Shown one piece after another: positions 1 to 7,697 of a stretch of 36,672 nucleotides of DNA (the stretch's first letter is position 1; every line of letters starts with the position of its first letter). Position numbers and translations under genes: made by a program. The stretch is from positions 1 to 36,672 of the forward strand of contig JAOZMB010000015.1 in assembly GCA_029934515.1 (NCBI GenBank), read 5' to 3'. Under the pieces are notes generated by a model. That model was not told the DNA's origin, made no database searches, and saw only the letters and a program-made list of their open reading frames with translations. Source of the DNA: Bacteroidales bacterium (GTDB lineage Bacteria; Bacteroidota; Bacteroidia; Bacteroidales; JAADGE01).

Positions 1-126
1 TAATTCATAATTCGTAATTCATAATTCGTAATTCATAATTCGTAATTCGTAATTCGTAATTCGTAATTCATAATTCATAATTCGTAATTCATAATTCGTA
101 ATTCGTAATTCATAATTCATAATTTA
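1..126. repeat. Heptamer tandem repeat, 18 units
   Basis: Seventeen exact head-to-tail copies of the 7-base unit TAATTCR (R is A or G), followed by one degenerate copy TAATTTA. Units ending in A and in G alternate irregularly. The array starts at or before the window edge, so its full length is unknown. It ends 23 bases before the start codon of the next gene. There are no spacers between units, so this is a microsatellite and not a CRISPR array. Short reverse-strand relatives of the same unit occur at about 34021-34045. Confidence 0.95.
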
Positions 127-149
127 CTAAGCTTCCAAACAAATTTAAT

Positions 150-2489
150 ATGAAACACAATATTACAAAATTAACAATTACAATAATTTTCTTGTTTTTT
201 TTTCAATTATTATATTCACAATATGAAGTATCTAAAAAGATTAGTGAAATTTTTGTTGAAACAAATAAAAAAGAAATAAGAAAATTTTTTGGAGCACAAG
301 ACGGCAAAACAAAAATACTCGTTTTGCCATTTCTTAATAATCAACAAAAACCAGATGAATACAGCGATGATATAGCCCGACAAATTGCTAGCGCTTTGCA
401 ACTTGAATTTCAGAACAAAAATAATATAATGATATTCGTAAAAGATGAGTTCGATGGTAATAATACAAAAATTATAAAAAGTTTCAGCACCACTGGAACA
501 AATATTAATTATTACGAAAATTTGTTAAAAAAATTTCGTCCTGATTTTTTTATTGAAGGTCAATACCATATCAGCACAAACAGTGCGGGACAGGAAGTTT
601 TGAAAATAGAGTATGTAAATATTAAAAACTATTATTACAAAACAACCGAAGGAATAAAAAAGAAAGCTCTTAAATCTTGCAAATCCTCTGTTCCTGAGGC
701 TGATAAAACATTAAATATTAAAACTCGCCGTTTTATTTACGCAAACGGAAAAGCAACATACTACGAAAAAGCAGAAGATAAGTCGCTTGAAAATTTACTC
801 TCCAAAATAGCGGCAAGCTTGCAAACAAAATTTTTGGCAGTAAAGCCAATTGATATGAATATTAGTGAATTTACTGTTAAAGTAATGAACACTTATCAAT
901 ATATTATTGCCGACAAAATTAAAAGCAAAGTTGTGAGCGAAGAAGACGGCAACTGCGAAATTATTAAATATATATCGAAAGATGTTTTATTACAGATTTT
1001 TGAAGAGCGTGAAATTTTGATAAAAAATTATATAAAAACAGCTATTAACGCCGAGAACGAGCTTAGAATTGCCGATGCTTTATTGAATTATTACCGTGCA
1101 TTGGTTTTGTTGAAAACACATACAAATTATTCAAAAATGCAATACGACTTGGGTAAAGGTAATGTAAAACTTTCGGTAGCTTTGCCAGTTAGGATTTCAA
1201 ATATTTTAAGTAATGTAAAATACAAGATAAAATCGAAAGAAGAAATTTCGAAAGTAAATACAAATTATACAATAGAAATTAAATATAAGAACAAAGCCAT
1301 ACAAAATATTGAATATAAATTTTGGAACGGAAACGGATACTCAAAAATAGTAAGAGCAAGAAACGGAATTGGTATTGTAGAATTATTTGGAACTTGTTCG
1401 TCTGAAACAAAAAATTTGAAATTTAAAACAGAATATATGTTTGCCGTAAAAAGCAAAGAAGACCTTGCTTTTGTCGCAGCATTAGATATAACAGAACCAC
1501 AACGATTTCCAGAGAGTTCGCAAAAAATTTCACTATCAGGCTCAAAAAACGTTTCGCCAGTAAGTAAACCCGATTATAGTGCTTCAAAAGAAATAAATAC
1601 CGGAAAATCATTAAAAAAATCGTATAGAACAAGAAAACCGGGAACAGCAAAAAATATTAATACAAACACTGGAAATTTGAATACAAAATCTTGTGGCGAA
1701 ATTATTGAACAAATTACACAAGCCGTAAAAAGCAAACAACACGTCAGCGTGAAAAAATATTTTACAAAAGAGGGTTTTGAAATGTACACAGAACTTATTG
1801 ACTACGGAAACGCAAGAGTGCTGAACTGCGGAAACAATTATAAACTTGTGAAAATGAACAACAGAAATGTTTTTCGTTCTGTTCCTATGAAATTTACTTT
1901 CAACAAAAAAATGTTTGTCGAGAATGTAAATTTTATTTTCAACGATGAGAATAAAATATCAGCTGTTTCTTTTGCATTGAGCGATGATGCGGTTAGTAAT
2001 ATTATGAACTCGGAATGGTCTGAATACGATAAGTTTGAATTGTTGAGTTTTATGGAAAACTACAAAACGGCATATCAATTAAAACGTCTCGCCTATATAA
2101 ATTCAATTTTTAGCGAAGACGCACTTATTATTATTGGACATATGCTAAAAAAAACGGTAAAGAACGACCCCGAACTGAAAAAAATTAAGTATAGTAAAAA
2201 AACAAAAAAACAATATCTATCAAGTTTGAAACGCAATTTTGCTGCAAATGACTATATTAATTTGCGTTTTGAAGAAACAAATGTAAAAAAAAGTGGTAAA
2301 TTAGAGCATGTTTATGGAATACAATTAAATCAAATTTATACCTCATCGAATTATGCCGATAAAGGTTATTTGTTTTTGCTTATTGACCTGCGCGACCCCA
2401 AGAATCAGCTTATACACGTCCGCACTTGGCAACCCGAAAAAAATTCCGACGGTTCAATTTTTGGTGTAGATGATTTTTATTTTGATTAG
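150..2489 (+). CDS. Secreted LPP20/CsgG-like family protein
   Basis: A 779-residue protein with a clear N-terminal signal peptide: Lys-rich start, a hydrophobic Ile/Phe/Leu run, and likely cleavage after LLYSQ near residue 24. Residues of about 50-155 (KILVLPF, then a stretch ending near FFIEGQYHI) look like the alpha/beta fold of periplasmic TolB/CsgG/FlgO-type domains. A Ser/Lys-rich linker at about 455-510 leads to a C-terminal block of about 515-779. That block carries the phrases NYKTAYQLKRLAYINSIF, GYLFLLIDL and HVRTWQPEK, which I recognise from a widespread Bacteroidetes secreted or lipoprotein family often labelled LPP20. There is no lipobox, so it is probably periplasmic. It lies directly after the heptamer array and appears monocistronic. 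The biochemical role is unknown; the family assignment is from memory of motifs. Confidence 0.6.
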   Translation: MKHNITKLTITIIFLFFFQLLYSQYEVSKKISEIFVETNKKEIRKFFGAQDGKTKILVLPFLNNQQKPDEYSDDIARQIASALQLEFQNKNNIMIFVKDEFDGNNTKIIKSFSTTGTNINYYENLLKKFRPDFFIEGQYHISTNSAGQEVLKIEYVNIKNYYYKTTEGIKKKALKSCKSSVPEADKTLNIKTRRFIYANGKATYYEKAEDKSLENLLSKIAASLQTKFLAVKPIDMNISEFTVKVMNTYQYIIADKIKSKVVSEEDGNCEIIKYISKDVLLQIFEEREILIKNYIKTAINAENELRIADALLNYYRALVLLKTHTNYSKMQYDLGKGNVKLSVALPVRISNILSNVKYKIKSKEEISKVNTNYTIEIKYKNKAIQNIEYKFWNGNGYSKIVRARNGIGIVELFGTCSSETKNLKFKTEYMFAVKSKEDLAFVAALDITEPQRFPESSQKISLSGSKNVSPVSKPDYSASKEINTGKSLKKSYRTRKPGTAKNINTNTGNLNTKSCGEIIEQITQAVKSKQHVSVKKYFTKEGFEMYTELIDYGNARVLNCGNNYKLVKMNNRNVFRSVPMKFTFNKKMFVENVNFIFNDENKISAVSFALSDDAVSNIMNSEWSEYDKFELLSFMENYKTAYQLKRLAYINSIFSEDALIIIGHMLKKTVKNDPELKKIKYSKKTKKQYLSSLKRNFAANDYINLRFEETNVKKSGKLEHVYGIQLNQIYTSSNYADKGYLFLLIDLRDPKNQLIHVRTWQPEKNSDGSIFGVDDFYFD

Positions 2490-2569
2490 TTTCGATTAAA
2501 TTAAGTACTGAAAATCAAGGAATTACTATTGATAAATTAGCAGAGATTTTGAAAATAAATGAGAAATGA
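2486..2569 (+). pseudogene. C-terminal remnant, winged-helix-like
   Basis: An open stretch without a start codon reads STENQGITIDKLAEILKINEK and stops at 2567-2569. This resembles the tail of a winged helix-turn-helix domain, as in AlbA_2/divergent AAA-4 proteins, but it is too short to be sure. The 30 bases at 2501-2530 recur in inverted orientation at 24716-24745 with one mismatch, there inside another remnant. It lies between the stop of the LPP20-like gene and the methyltransferase vestige, and I infer it is a leftover of a deleted gene. Confidence 0.4.
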
Positions 2570-2605
2570 TAAAAATTAAAAAGTCAGACATACTCTGCGC
2601 ATGTG

Positions 2606-2690
2606 TGGTGTTTTCACTGCAATTTTTTCAAATTAAAATTTGACAGTATAGCAGAATCCGAATATATAAGTAAAATATTCAAGGAATAAT
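2606..2690 (+). pseudogene. Vestigial 5' end of a DNA methyltransferase copy
   Basis: The bases from about 2633 to 2690 match the leader and first codons of the intact methyltransferase (about 4015-4074) almost base for base. The start codon has become ATA (2648-2650). The decoded peptide IAESEYISKIFKE then meets a stop, whereas the intact gene reads MAESEYINKIIQG. Just upstream (about 2606-2632) is a decayed copy of the terminator hairpin that is intact at 3471-3496. I interpret this as the start of a former second methyltransferase gene whose body has been lost. Confidence 0.75.
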
Positions 2691-2741
2691 TCGAGATTAT
2701 TTGATTATTTTTTATAAACACAAATTAAAAACAAAAATATT

Positions 2742-3335
2742 ATGATAGTAGAAACAATAAAAAAACGAAACACTAATTAGAATACCTTCTTCAATAGATT
2801 ATAGGATAGTTCAATCAGAGATAGACTATTTTCGTATTGTAGAAATTCTAATGAAAAACAATAATTATGAACAAATATATATAAACTTTCTTGATGATAA
2901 GTCTATCTATAAAAAAATGTTGCTTTTTGGGACAGTATAATAAAAAGTTTGCTAGTTCCTGAAAATCTGATGCTTTCTGAATACATTGCTACATCTGACG
3001 GTTTTGGAAACGATTTTTATGACGGAAACCCCATTTACAATTTCAAAATTGACAATTTAAATAAAGGTGTCATAATAATTCAGGAAGAACCAGAAGAAAG
3101 TTCTATCCTTTTTTCAGCATGGATAAGTGAAACAGAATTACCAACAGGACAATTTGTCAATGAACTTGTAGTAAATTTGGAATTAACACCTGAAACAACA
3201 ATTCTTATAATAGATTTAATACATGCGTGGATATTAAGCGATTTAACTAAATTTCGCATGAAACGATATATTGAAACTATCAGTAAAGTAAGAACACAAA
3301 TCAAAGAAACAAGAGAACTTGAATTTGCCTGTTAA
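2742..3335 (+). pseudogene. Unknown gene broken by two frameshifts
   Basis: Three consecutive reading frames join into one plausible protein of about 197 residues. Frame 1 starts at ATG 2742 (MIVETIK). At the seven-A run 2759-2765 one A too many forces a shift into a frame reading about 2761-2913 (ETLIRIPSSIDYRIVQSEID, later YEQIYINFLDDKSIYKK). At a second seven-A run, 2911-2917, one A too few shifts back, and the last part (NVAFWDSIIKS onward) runs to the stop at 3333-3335. The two shifts cancel. If the final part is translated alone, possible starts are TTG 2949 or ATG 2970. I do not recognise the family, and no signal peptide or membrane segment is evident. It lies between the 5' and 3' vestiges of a methyltransferase copy. 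Genuine decay and homopolymer sequencing error are both possible. Confidence 0.6.
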
Positions 3336-3392
3336 CCTGATAAATATGCTTAACATTGTGCTTTATGTCATTTTGTTTTTTGTATTTTTTAG

Positions 3393-3443
3393 GTGCAAAA
3401 CAAAGAAAATGAAACAGAAATAAATAACTTCTTGTCAAAATAA
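3393..3443 (+). pseudogene. Vestigial 3' end of a DNA methyltransferase copy
   Basis: This stretch decodes as VQNKENETEINNFLSK followed by TAA. It matches the last codons of the intact methyltransferase (about 5145-5194, ending TEINNFLSK) at protein and DNA level, with a few substitutions. The rest of the coding sequence is absent upstream; the broken gene 2742-3335 sits there instead. It is followed within 30 bases by a clean intrinsic terminator at 3471-3496. Confidence 0.75.
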
Positions 3444-3470
3444 ATGAAAATAACAGTAATTCATGCGCCT

Positions 3471-3496
3471 GTGTGGTGTTTTTACCACACTTTTTT
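3471..3496 (+). terminator. Intrinsic terminator
   Basis: A perfect 7-bp stem, GTGTGGT / ACCACAC (3471-3477 and 3484-3490), closes a 6-base loop and is followed directly by six T. It would end transcripts from the vestigial methyltransferase copy. A degraded relative lies at about 2608-2632. Confidence 0.8.
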
Positions 3497-3597
3497 CAAA
3501 TAAAAATTTTACAGTAATAATAATTAAATTAATTTCGCATATTAAAAGAAATATTTTATACTGAAAAATTGAATATTTTGAAATAAACATATATAAA

Positions 3598-3999
3598 ATG
3601 GAAAAATATACAGAAGCATACAGATACCTTGACAACGCAAAAGAAATTCTGCGAACAAAAGCAAAAAAAGATGGCAAATTTTACGATGATGTTAAATATG
3701 TGCGTATGGCTTGTAACACAGCATATAGCGGTTTACTTGTAGCTTTGAATGATTATTTTACACAAAAAGGAATAAAATATCCAAGACCAAAAGGTAAAAG
3801 AACACAATCTACAAATGTTGATTTTTACAAAAAAAATCTTGCAAAAATTAATAAAACTAAACTAAAAGAATTTAATTCAGCTTACAATCATTTGCATTTA
3901 TTTGGTGGGTATGACGGAGACCTTGCTGTTGTAGTTTCAAAAACAGGTTTAGAATTTGCAAAGTCAATAATAGACTGGATAGACAAACAAATGAAATAA
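3598..3999 (+). CDS. DUF5618 family protein, HEPN-like
   Basis: A 133-residue, mostly helical, soluble protein. The pattern is EAYRYLDNAKEIL, then KYVRMACNTAYSGLLVALND, then SAYNHLHLFGGYDGDL, and finally a helix ending IIDWIDKQMK. This matches my memory of DUF5618, a small Bacteroidetes family with a HEPN-like helical layout. I see no clear R-x4-6-H ribonuclease motif, so RNase activity is not supported. Start ATG 3598 fits the family N-terminus. The gene ends 31 bases before the methyltransferase and probably shares its transcript. A partial copy of its last codons follows the methyltransferase at 5191-5259, so the pair was duplicated together. Function unknown; a toxin, antitoxin or accessory role beside the methyltransferase is speculation. 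Confidence 0.6.
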   Translation: MEKYTEAYRYLDNAKEILRTKAKKDGKFYDDVKYVRMACNTAYSGLLVALNDYFTQKGIKYPRPKGKRTQSTNVDFYKKNLAKINKTKLKEFNSAYNHLHLFGGYDGDLAVVVSKTGLEFAKSIIDWIDKQMK

Positions 4000-4030
4000 T
4001 AATTTTTTCTATTAATTAAAATTTTACAGT

Positions 4031-5194
4031 ATGGCAGAATCCGAATATATAAATAAAATAATTCAAGGAGTAAATTATGAAGTTCTTGAAAAGTTGCCAG
4101 CAAAATCAGTTGACCTAATTTTTGCAGACCCACCATATAATCTACAATTAAAAAAAGAATTATACAGACCAAACCAAACAAAAGTTGACGGTGTTTTTGA
4201 TAAGTGGGATAAATTTAAATCAATGAAAGCATACGATGAATTTACAAAAAAATGGCTAGCGGCTTGTAAAAGAGTATTAAAAGATAACGGAACAATATGG
4301 GTAATTGGTAGTTATCATAATATTTACAGAGTCGGTGCAATAATGCAAGATCTCGGTTTTTGGTTCTTAAATGACATTCTTTGGATAAAAACAAATCCAA
4401 TGCCTAACTTTATGGGCACAAGATTTAATAATGCTCACGAAACGATGATATGGGCTTCTACAAAAAAAAAAGCTAAATATACTTTTCATTACAAAACAAT
4501 GAAAACATTTAACGGAGATTTACAAATGCGTAGTGATTGGCATATCCCTATTTGTAGTGGAAAAGAAAGAATAAAACATAACGGAGAAAAAGCACATTCT
4601 ACTCAAAAACCAGCAGAATTATTATTAAGAATAATATTATCAACTTCAAATGTTGGAGATACAATTTTAGACCCTTTTTTCGGAAGCGGAACAACAGGAG
4701 CTGTTGCTAAACGGCTACAAAGAAATTTTATAGGAATAGAAAAAGAAAAATTTTATATAGAAATTGCAAATAAAAGAATAGAAAAAATTATACCGTTAGA
4801 AACAGAACTACTAAATTATAAACTTGAAATAAAACCTCCAAAAGTTCCATTTGGTAATTTAATAGAAAAAGGATTTATAAAAATTGGTGAAAACATTTTT
4901 TCTAAAAATAAGCAAAATATAGCAGTAGTAAATGCTAATGCAAGTATTAGTTTAAATGGTTTTGTTGGTTCAATTCATAAAGTTAGTGCAAATATTCTTA
5001 ATAAAAAATCTCATAATGGTTGGAAGTATTGGTATATAAAACGTGAAGATAAATTAATTTTGATTGACGAACTAAGAAATCAATATATTCAAAAATATTT
5101 ATCTGAATATAAAAAAAAAGAAAAAATATTATTTCAAATTCCTGAACAAAAAACAGAATATAAAACAGAAATAAATAACTTCTTGTCAAAATGA
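4031..5194 (+). CDS. DNA adenine-N6 methyltransferase, CcrM/HinfI type with RAMA domain
   Basis: A 387-residue beta-class methyltransferase. The catalytic motif IV (DPPYN, residues 33-37) precedes the SAM-binding motif I (DPFFGSGTTG, 214-223). HSTQKP (189-194) and the surrounding sequence are typical of the HinfI/CcrM group, which modifies the adenine in GANTC. The C-terminal part, about residues 308-368 (GSIHKVSANILN, then NGWKYWYIKRE), looks like the RAMA domain also present at the end of CcrM. No restriction endonuclease gene is adjacent, so it is likely solitary; GANTC specificity is inferred from family resemblance. ATG 4031 is supported by the matching MAESEY start in the vestigial copy at 2648. 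Partial copies of both ends of this gene lie upstream, showing past duplication. Confidence 0.88.
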   Translation: MAESEYINKIIQGVNYEVLEKLPAKSVDLIFADPPYNLQLKKELYRPNQTKVDGVFDKWDKFKSMKAYDEFTKKWLAACKRVLKDNGTIWVIGSYHNIYRVGAIMQDLGFWFLNDILWIKTNPMPNFMGTRFNNAHETMIWASTKKKAKYTFHYKTMKTFNGDLQMRSDWHIPICSGKERIKHNGEKAHSTQKPAELLLRIILSTSNVGDTILDPFFGSGTTGAVAKRLQRNFIGIEKEKFYIEIANKRIEKIIPLETELLNYKLEIKPPKVPFGNLIEKGFIKIGENIFSKNKQNIAVVNANASISLNGFVGSIHKVSANILNKKSHNGWKYWYIKREDKLILIDELRNQYIQKYLSEYKKKEKILFQIPEQKTEYKTEINNFLSK

Positions 5195-5259
5195 ATGAAA
5201 ATATAAAAAGATTTGTAATAAAAGCAATAAAAGACTGGATAGACAAACAAATGAAATAA
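5191..5259 (+). pseudogene. Vestigial 3' end of a DUF5618 gene
   Basis: A 22-codon ORF starts at ATG 5191, overlapping the methyltransferase stop (ATGA), and ends in AIKDWIDKQMK plus stop. The bases from about 5222 to 5269 match 3959-4006, the end of the DUF5618 gene and its downstream A/T run, nearly exactly. It is the tail of a second DUF5618 copy fused to new upstream sequence. Translation into a 22-residue peptide by coupling is possible but unproven. Confidence 0.75.
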
Positions 5260-5318
5260 TAATTTTTTAGTAAAACATAAAAATATAGATAAAACAAAAA
5301 ATATTAAAATATTAAAAT

Positions 5319-5487
5319 AAAAAGCGTTTAGCTTATTTTCTTGCTTTTCAAAATCTGGTAAATTTTAAAGACAACAAGGAATAAGATGAATGTTCACGCC
5401 AAATGGCGTGGGCTATTCTTATTTGTTGTCGTTGGTTTACCAGAACCTTGAAAAGCGGATAAGAGTTACAGTTCCCACGCTTTTTTT
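5319..5487. repeat. 169-bp imperfect palindromic element (MITE-like or structured RNA)
   Basis: The element folds on itself over its whole length. Ends AAAAAGCGT (5319-5327) and ACGCTTTTT (from 5477) are complementary. Inside them pair GCTTTTCA (5343-5350) with TGAAAAGC (5449-5456), TCTGGTAAA (5354-5362) with TTTACCAGA (5436-5444), GACAACAA (5370-5377) with TTGTTGTC (5423-5430), and ATAAGA (5381-5386) with TCTTAT (5417-5422). The tip is CACGCCA (5395-5401) with TGGCGTG (5404-5410). A seven-T run (5481-5487) follows the right end on the plus strand. No ORF in it is credible. It could be a non-autonomous mobile repeat, or an RNA gene with its own terminator. Confidence 0.7.
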
Positions 5488-5544
5488 ATGTTTAATTTAA
5501 ACATTGCTTTTTGGAGAGTTGGTGGCAAACAATACTTTTCACAT

Positions 5545-5862
5545 ATGAGAAAATTTATTATTTTAGGTATCGTAACACTGTCTTTTACTTTTACTTTACC
5601 TTCATGTATGACAACAAAAACAAGTGTCGGAACATTTAAAGAAAAAAGTGAAAGCACAGGCAGAACTTACACTTTTGACAAAGGGAGACAGATATGGTTG
5701 TTTTGGGGATTTTTACCACTAGGACGAACAGACGTAAGCACACCACCAGACGGAAATTGTCAGATTATAACTAAATATAGACCTCTTGATATTATTATTA
5801 CTGGTGTTACATTTGGGTTTGTAAAAGTTTATTCAATTAAAGTTAAAGCTAAAAAGAAATAA
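5545..5862 (+). CDS. Small lipoprotein, Bor-like
   Basis: A 105-residue protein with a lipoprotein signal: MRKFIILGIV, a hydrophobic stretch, then LPSC with Cys near residue 20. I chose ATG 5545 because the longer frame from 5488 would put 19 unrelated residues before this signal and begins at the edge of the palindromic element. The mature part has FWGFLPLGRTDVSTPP, then a segment resembling the end of the Bor lipoprotein family (GVTFGFVKVYSIKV beside Bor's glycine/aromatic/TP pattern). Bor-type lipoproteins are outer-membrane proteins linked in phage lambda to serum resistance; a similar role here is not implied. It is monocistronic, just downstream of the palindrome. Confidence 0.55.
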   Translation: MRKFIILGIVTLSFTFTLPSCMTTKTSVGTFKEKSESTGRTYTFDKGRQIWLFWGFLPLGRTDVSTPPDGNCQIITKYRPLDIIITGVTFGFVKVYSIKVKAKKK

Positions 5863-5956
5863 ATTATTAATTTTCAATGAATTTAACAACATCTTTCTCT
5901 TTTAACTAAATTGCAGATTAAATAAGATTTATTCTTTTTATTTATCTGCTTTTTTA

Positions 5957-5964
5957 TATTTTTG
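5957..5964 (+). promoter_or_regulatory. Bacteroidetes -7 promoter box
   Basis: TATTTTTG matches the TAnnTTTG consensus of the Bacteroidetes primary sigma factor, 54 bases ahead of the C69 peptidase start. No convincing TTTG -33 box is visible at the expected distance. Confidence 0.45.
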
Positions 5965-6018
5965 CAAAATATAAAACAAATAATAATATATTTCACAAAA
6001 ACTCCAAAATTTAAATAG

Positions 6019-7638
6019 ATGAAAAAAAGTTTTTTTTTAATAACTATTTTTTCGATTTTCATTTTTTCTAACTACGGATATGCACAAGACAGAAGCGATT
6101 GGATGGGTGGATATCCAGAAGGATGTACAACGATAACAGTAGGTAAAAAAGCAACAAAAGATGGTTCTGTTATAACTTCGCATACAGATGACAGCCATAG
6201 AACACGTTCTTGGATGGATATTATGCCCGCAAAAAAACATAAAAAAAATGATGTCGTAAAGATGTATAAAAGAACAAAATCAGACAGTTTTGCAATGCCA
6301 ACGTATGCACATATTCCGATAGGAAATATTCCGCAAGTCAGAAAAACATACGGTTATATAAATACAGCATATCCGTGTATGAACGAAAAACAGCTCGCAA
6401 TAGGAGAATCAACTTTTGGTGGACGTAGCGAACTGCATTCAGAAAAAGGTTTAATTGACTGTCAAAGATTATGTGTTTTAATACTACAAAGATGCACAAC
6501 AGCGAGAGAAGCAATAAAAACAGCAGACGAATTAACAAAAAAATACGGCTGGTCTGATGAAGGAGAATGTTTGACAATTGCAGATAAAACGGAAGTCTGG
6601 CATCTGGAAATATTGGGTGCAGGAAAAGACAAAATCGGAGCCGTTTGGGTGGCACAACGTGTTCCAGACGAACATGTATCGGTAAATGCAAATGCAAGCA
6701 GAATAAGAAAAATTGATTTGGATAATCCAGATTATTTTATGGCTTCTGATAATGTATATTCGCTGGCAAAAGAAAATAAATGGTGGACAGGAAACAAAAA
6801 TGATTTTGAATTTTGTTATGCCTACGCACCTAAATCCAGAACTTCGGTAGCCGCAAGGAGACGAGAATGGAGAGTCTTTGACCTTTTGGCACCAACATTA
6901 AAATTACACCCAAACGATGAAAATTATCCATTTTCTGTAAAACCAGACTCTTTGATAAGTTTAAATAAATTGGTCGAAGTTTTTAAAGATTATTACGAAG
7001 GAACACCTTACGATATGACAAGAAACATAACAACCAAAAACGACAAAGGAGAACAAATTATCTCACCTCTTGCAAATCCATTTATGCCTTACAACCAACT
7101 CGAAATAAGTAATGTCAGCGGTGGTTGGTATTTTAAAAAAGAAAACGGAGAATACGGTTTTCTCGGAGAACGAACAATAGCACGATGGTACACAATGTAC
7201 GGAACAATAACTCAGTCTCGTGAAAATTTGCCCGATGAAATAGGTGGAGTCGTCTGGCTGGCACAAGATAATATTGCAACTTCCATATATATTCCTGTTT
7301 ATTCTGGTGTAAGCGACCTACCGATGTCATACAAAACTCCGGGCAGAACAAACGGTTACACAAGAGAATCTGCATGGTGGGCTTTCAATAGGCTCGGAAC
7401 TCTTACAGCACAAAGATGGGGAGATATGAGAAAAGATGTAGAAAACGTCTGGAAACCAATGCAAAAAGAACTGTTTGAAAATCAGGACAAATTTGAGAAT
7501 GAAGCTCTAAAAATAAAAAAAATTGAAAAACGTAAAGAATTTTTAACAAATTATACAATGAAACAAGGAAAAAAAGTTGTGAAAAAAGCTTGGAATCTTG
7601 GAGATTTATTGTGGACAAAATACGATGAAAAATTTTAA
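6019..7638 (+). CDS. C69 family dipeptidase (secreted)
   Basis: A 539-residue protein with a signal peptide (MKKSFFLITI, cleavage near YAQ at residue 23). Cys36 in the motif GCTTITVGKKATKDGS is where family C69 peptidases place the catalytic cysteine that becomes the N-terminal nucleophile after propeptide removal (Ntn hydrolases). The block GECLTIADKTEVWHLEILG and the later SWYF/AWWAFNRLG region are also typical of PepD-like dipeptidases. Length fits the Bacteroidetes secreted members. It should release or split dipeptides in the periplasm or outside the cell. It is monocistronic with its own -7 box and a strong terminator downstream. High confidence in family; the substrate range is unknown. 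Confidence 0.9.
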   Translation: MKKSFFLITIFSIFIFSNYGYAQDRSDWMGGYPEGCTTITVGKKATKDGSVITSHTDDSHRTRSWMDIMPAKKHKKNDVVKMYKRTKSDSFAMPTYAHIPIGNIPQVRKTYGYINTAYPCMNEKQLAIGESTFGGRSELHSEKGLIDCQRLCVLILQRCTTAREAIKTADELTKKYGWSDEGECLTIADKTEVWHLEILGAGKDKIGAVWVAQRVPDEHVSVNANASRIRKIDLDNPDYFMASDNVYSLAKENKWWTGNKNDFEFCYAYAPKSRTSVAARRREWRVFDLLAPTLKLHPNDENYPFSVKPDSLISLNKLVEVFKDYYEGTPYDMTRNITTKNDKGEQIISPLANPFMPYNQLEISNVSGGWYFKKENGEYGFLGERTIARWYTMYGTITQSRENLPDEIGGVVWLAQDNIATSIYIPVYSGVSDLPMSYKTPGRTNGYTRESAWWAFNRLGTLTAQRWGDMRKDVENVWKPMQKELFENQDKFENEALKIKKIEKRKEFLTNYTMKQGKKVVKKAWNLGDLLWTKYDEKF

Positions 7639-7665
7639 ATAATGAAATAAATAAACATTCAAATG

Positions 7666-7697
7666 AGGACAACTTTTTAAAAGTTGTCCTTTTATTT
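7666..7697 (+). terminator. Intrinsic terminator after C69 peptidase
   Basis: A perfect 12-bp stem, AGGACAACTTTT / AAAAGTTGTCCT (7666-7677 and 7679-7690), with a one-base nominal loop, followed by TTTTATT. It closes the C69 peptidase transcript. Confidence 0.85.

Noticed and set aside
1-126. CRISPR-like repeat array
   Set aside because: Seven-base units are contiguous with no unique spacers, and no cas genes are present.
3598-3999. HEPN ribonuclease toxin
   Set aside because: The R-x4-6-H catalytic motif is not visible, so RNase activity is not claimed.
5319-5487. Integron attC site or retron RNA
   Set aside because: No GTTRRRY/RYYYAAC core sites at the ends, no integrase, and no reverse transcriptase gene in the window.
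5488-5544. Longer N-terminus for the Bor-like lipoprotein starting at 5488
   Set aside because: It would bury the lipoprotein signal behind 19 residues and begins where the palindromic element ends.
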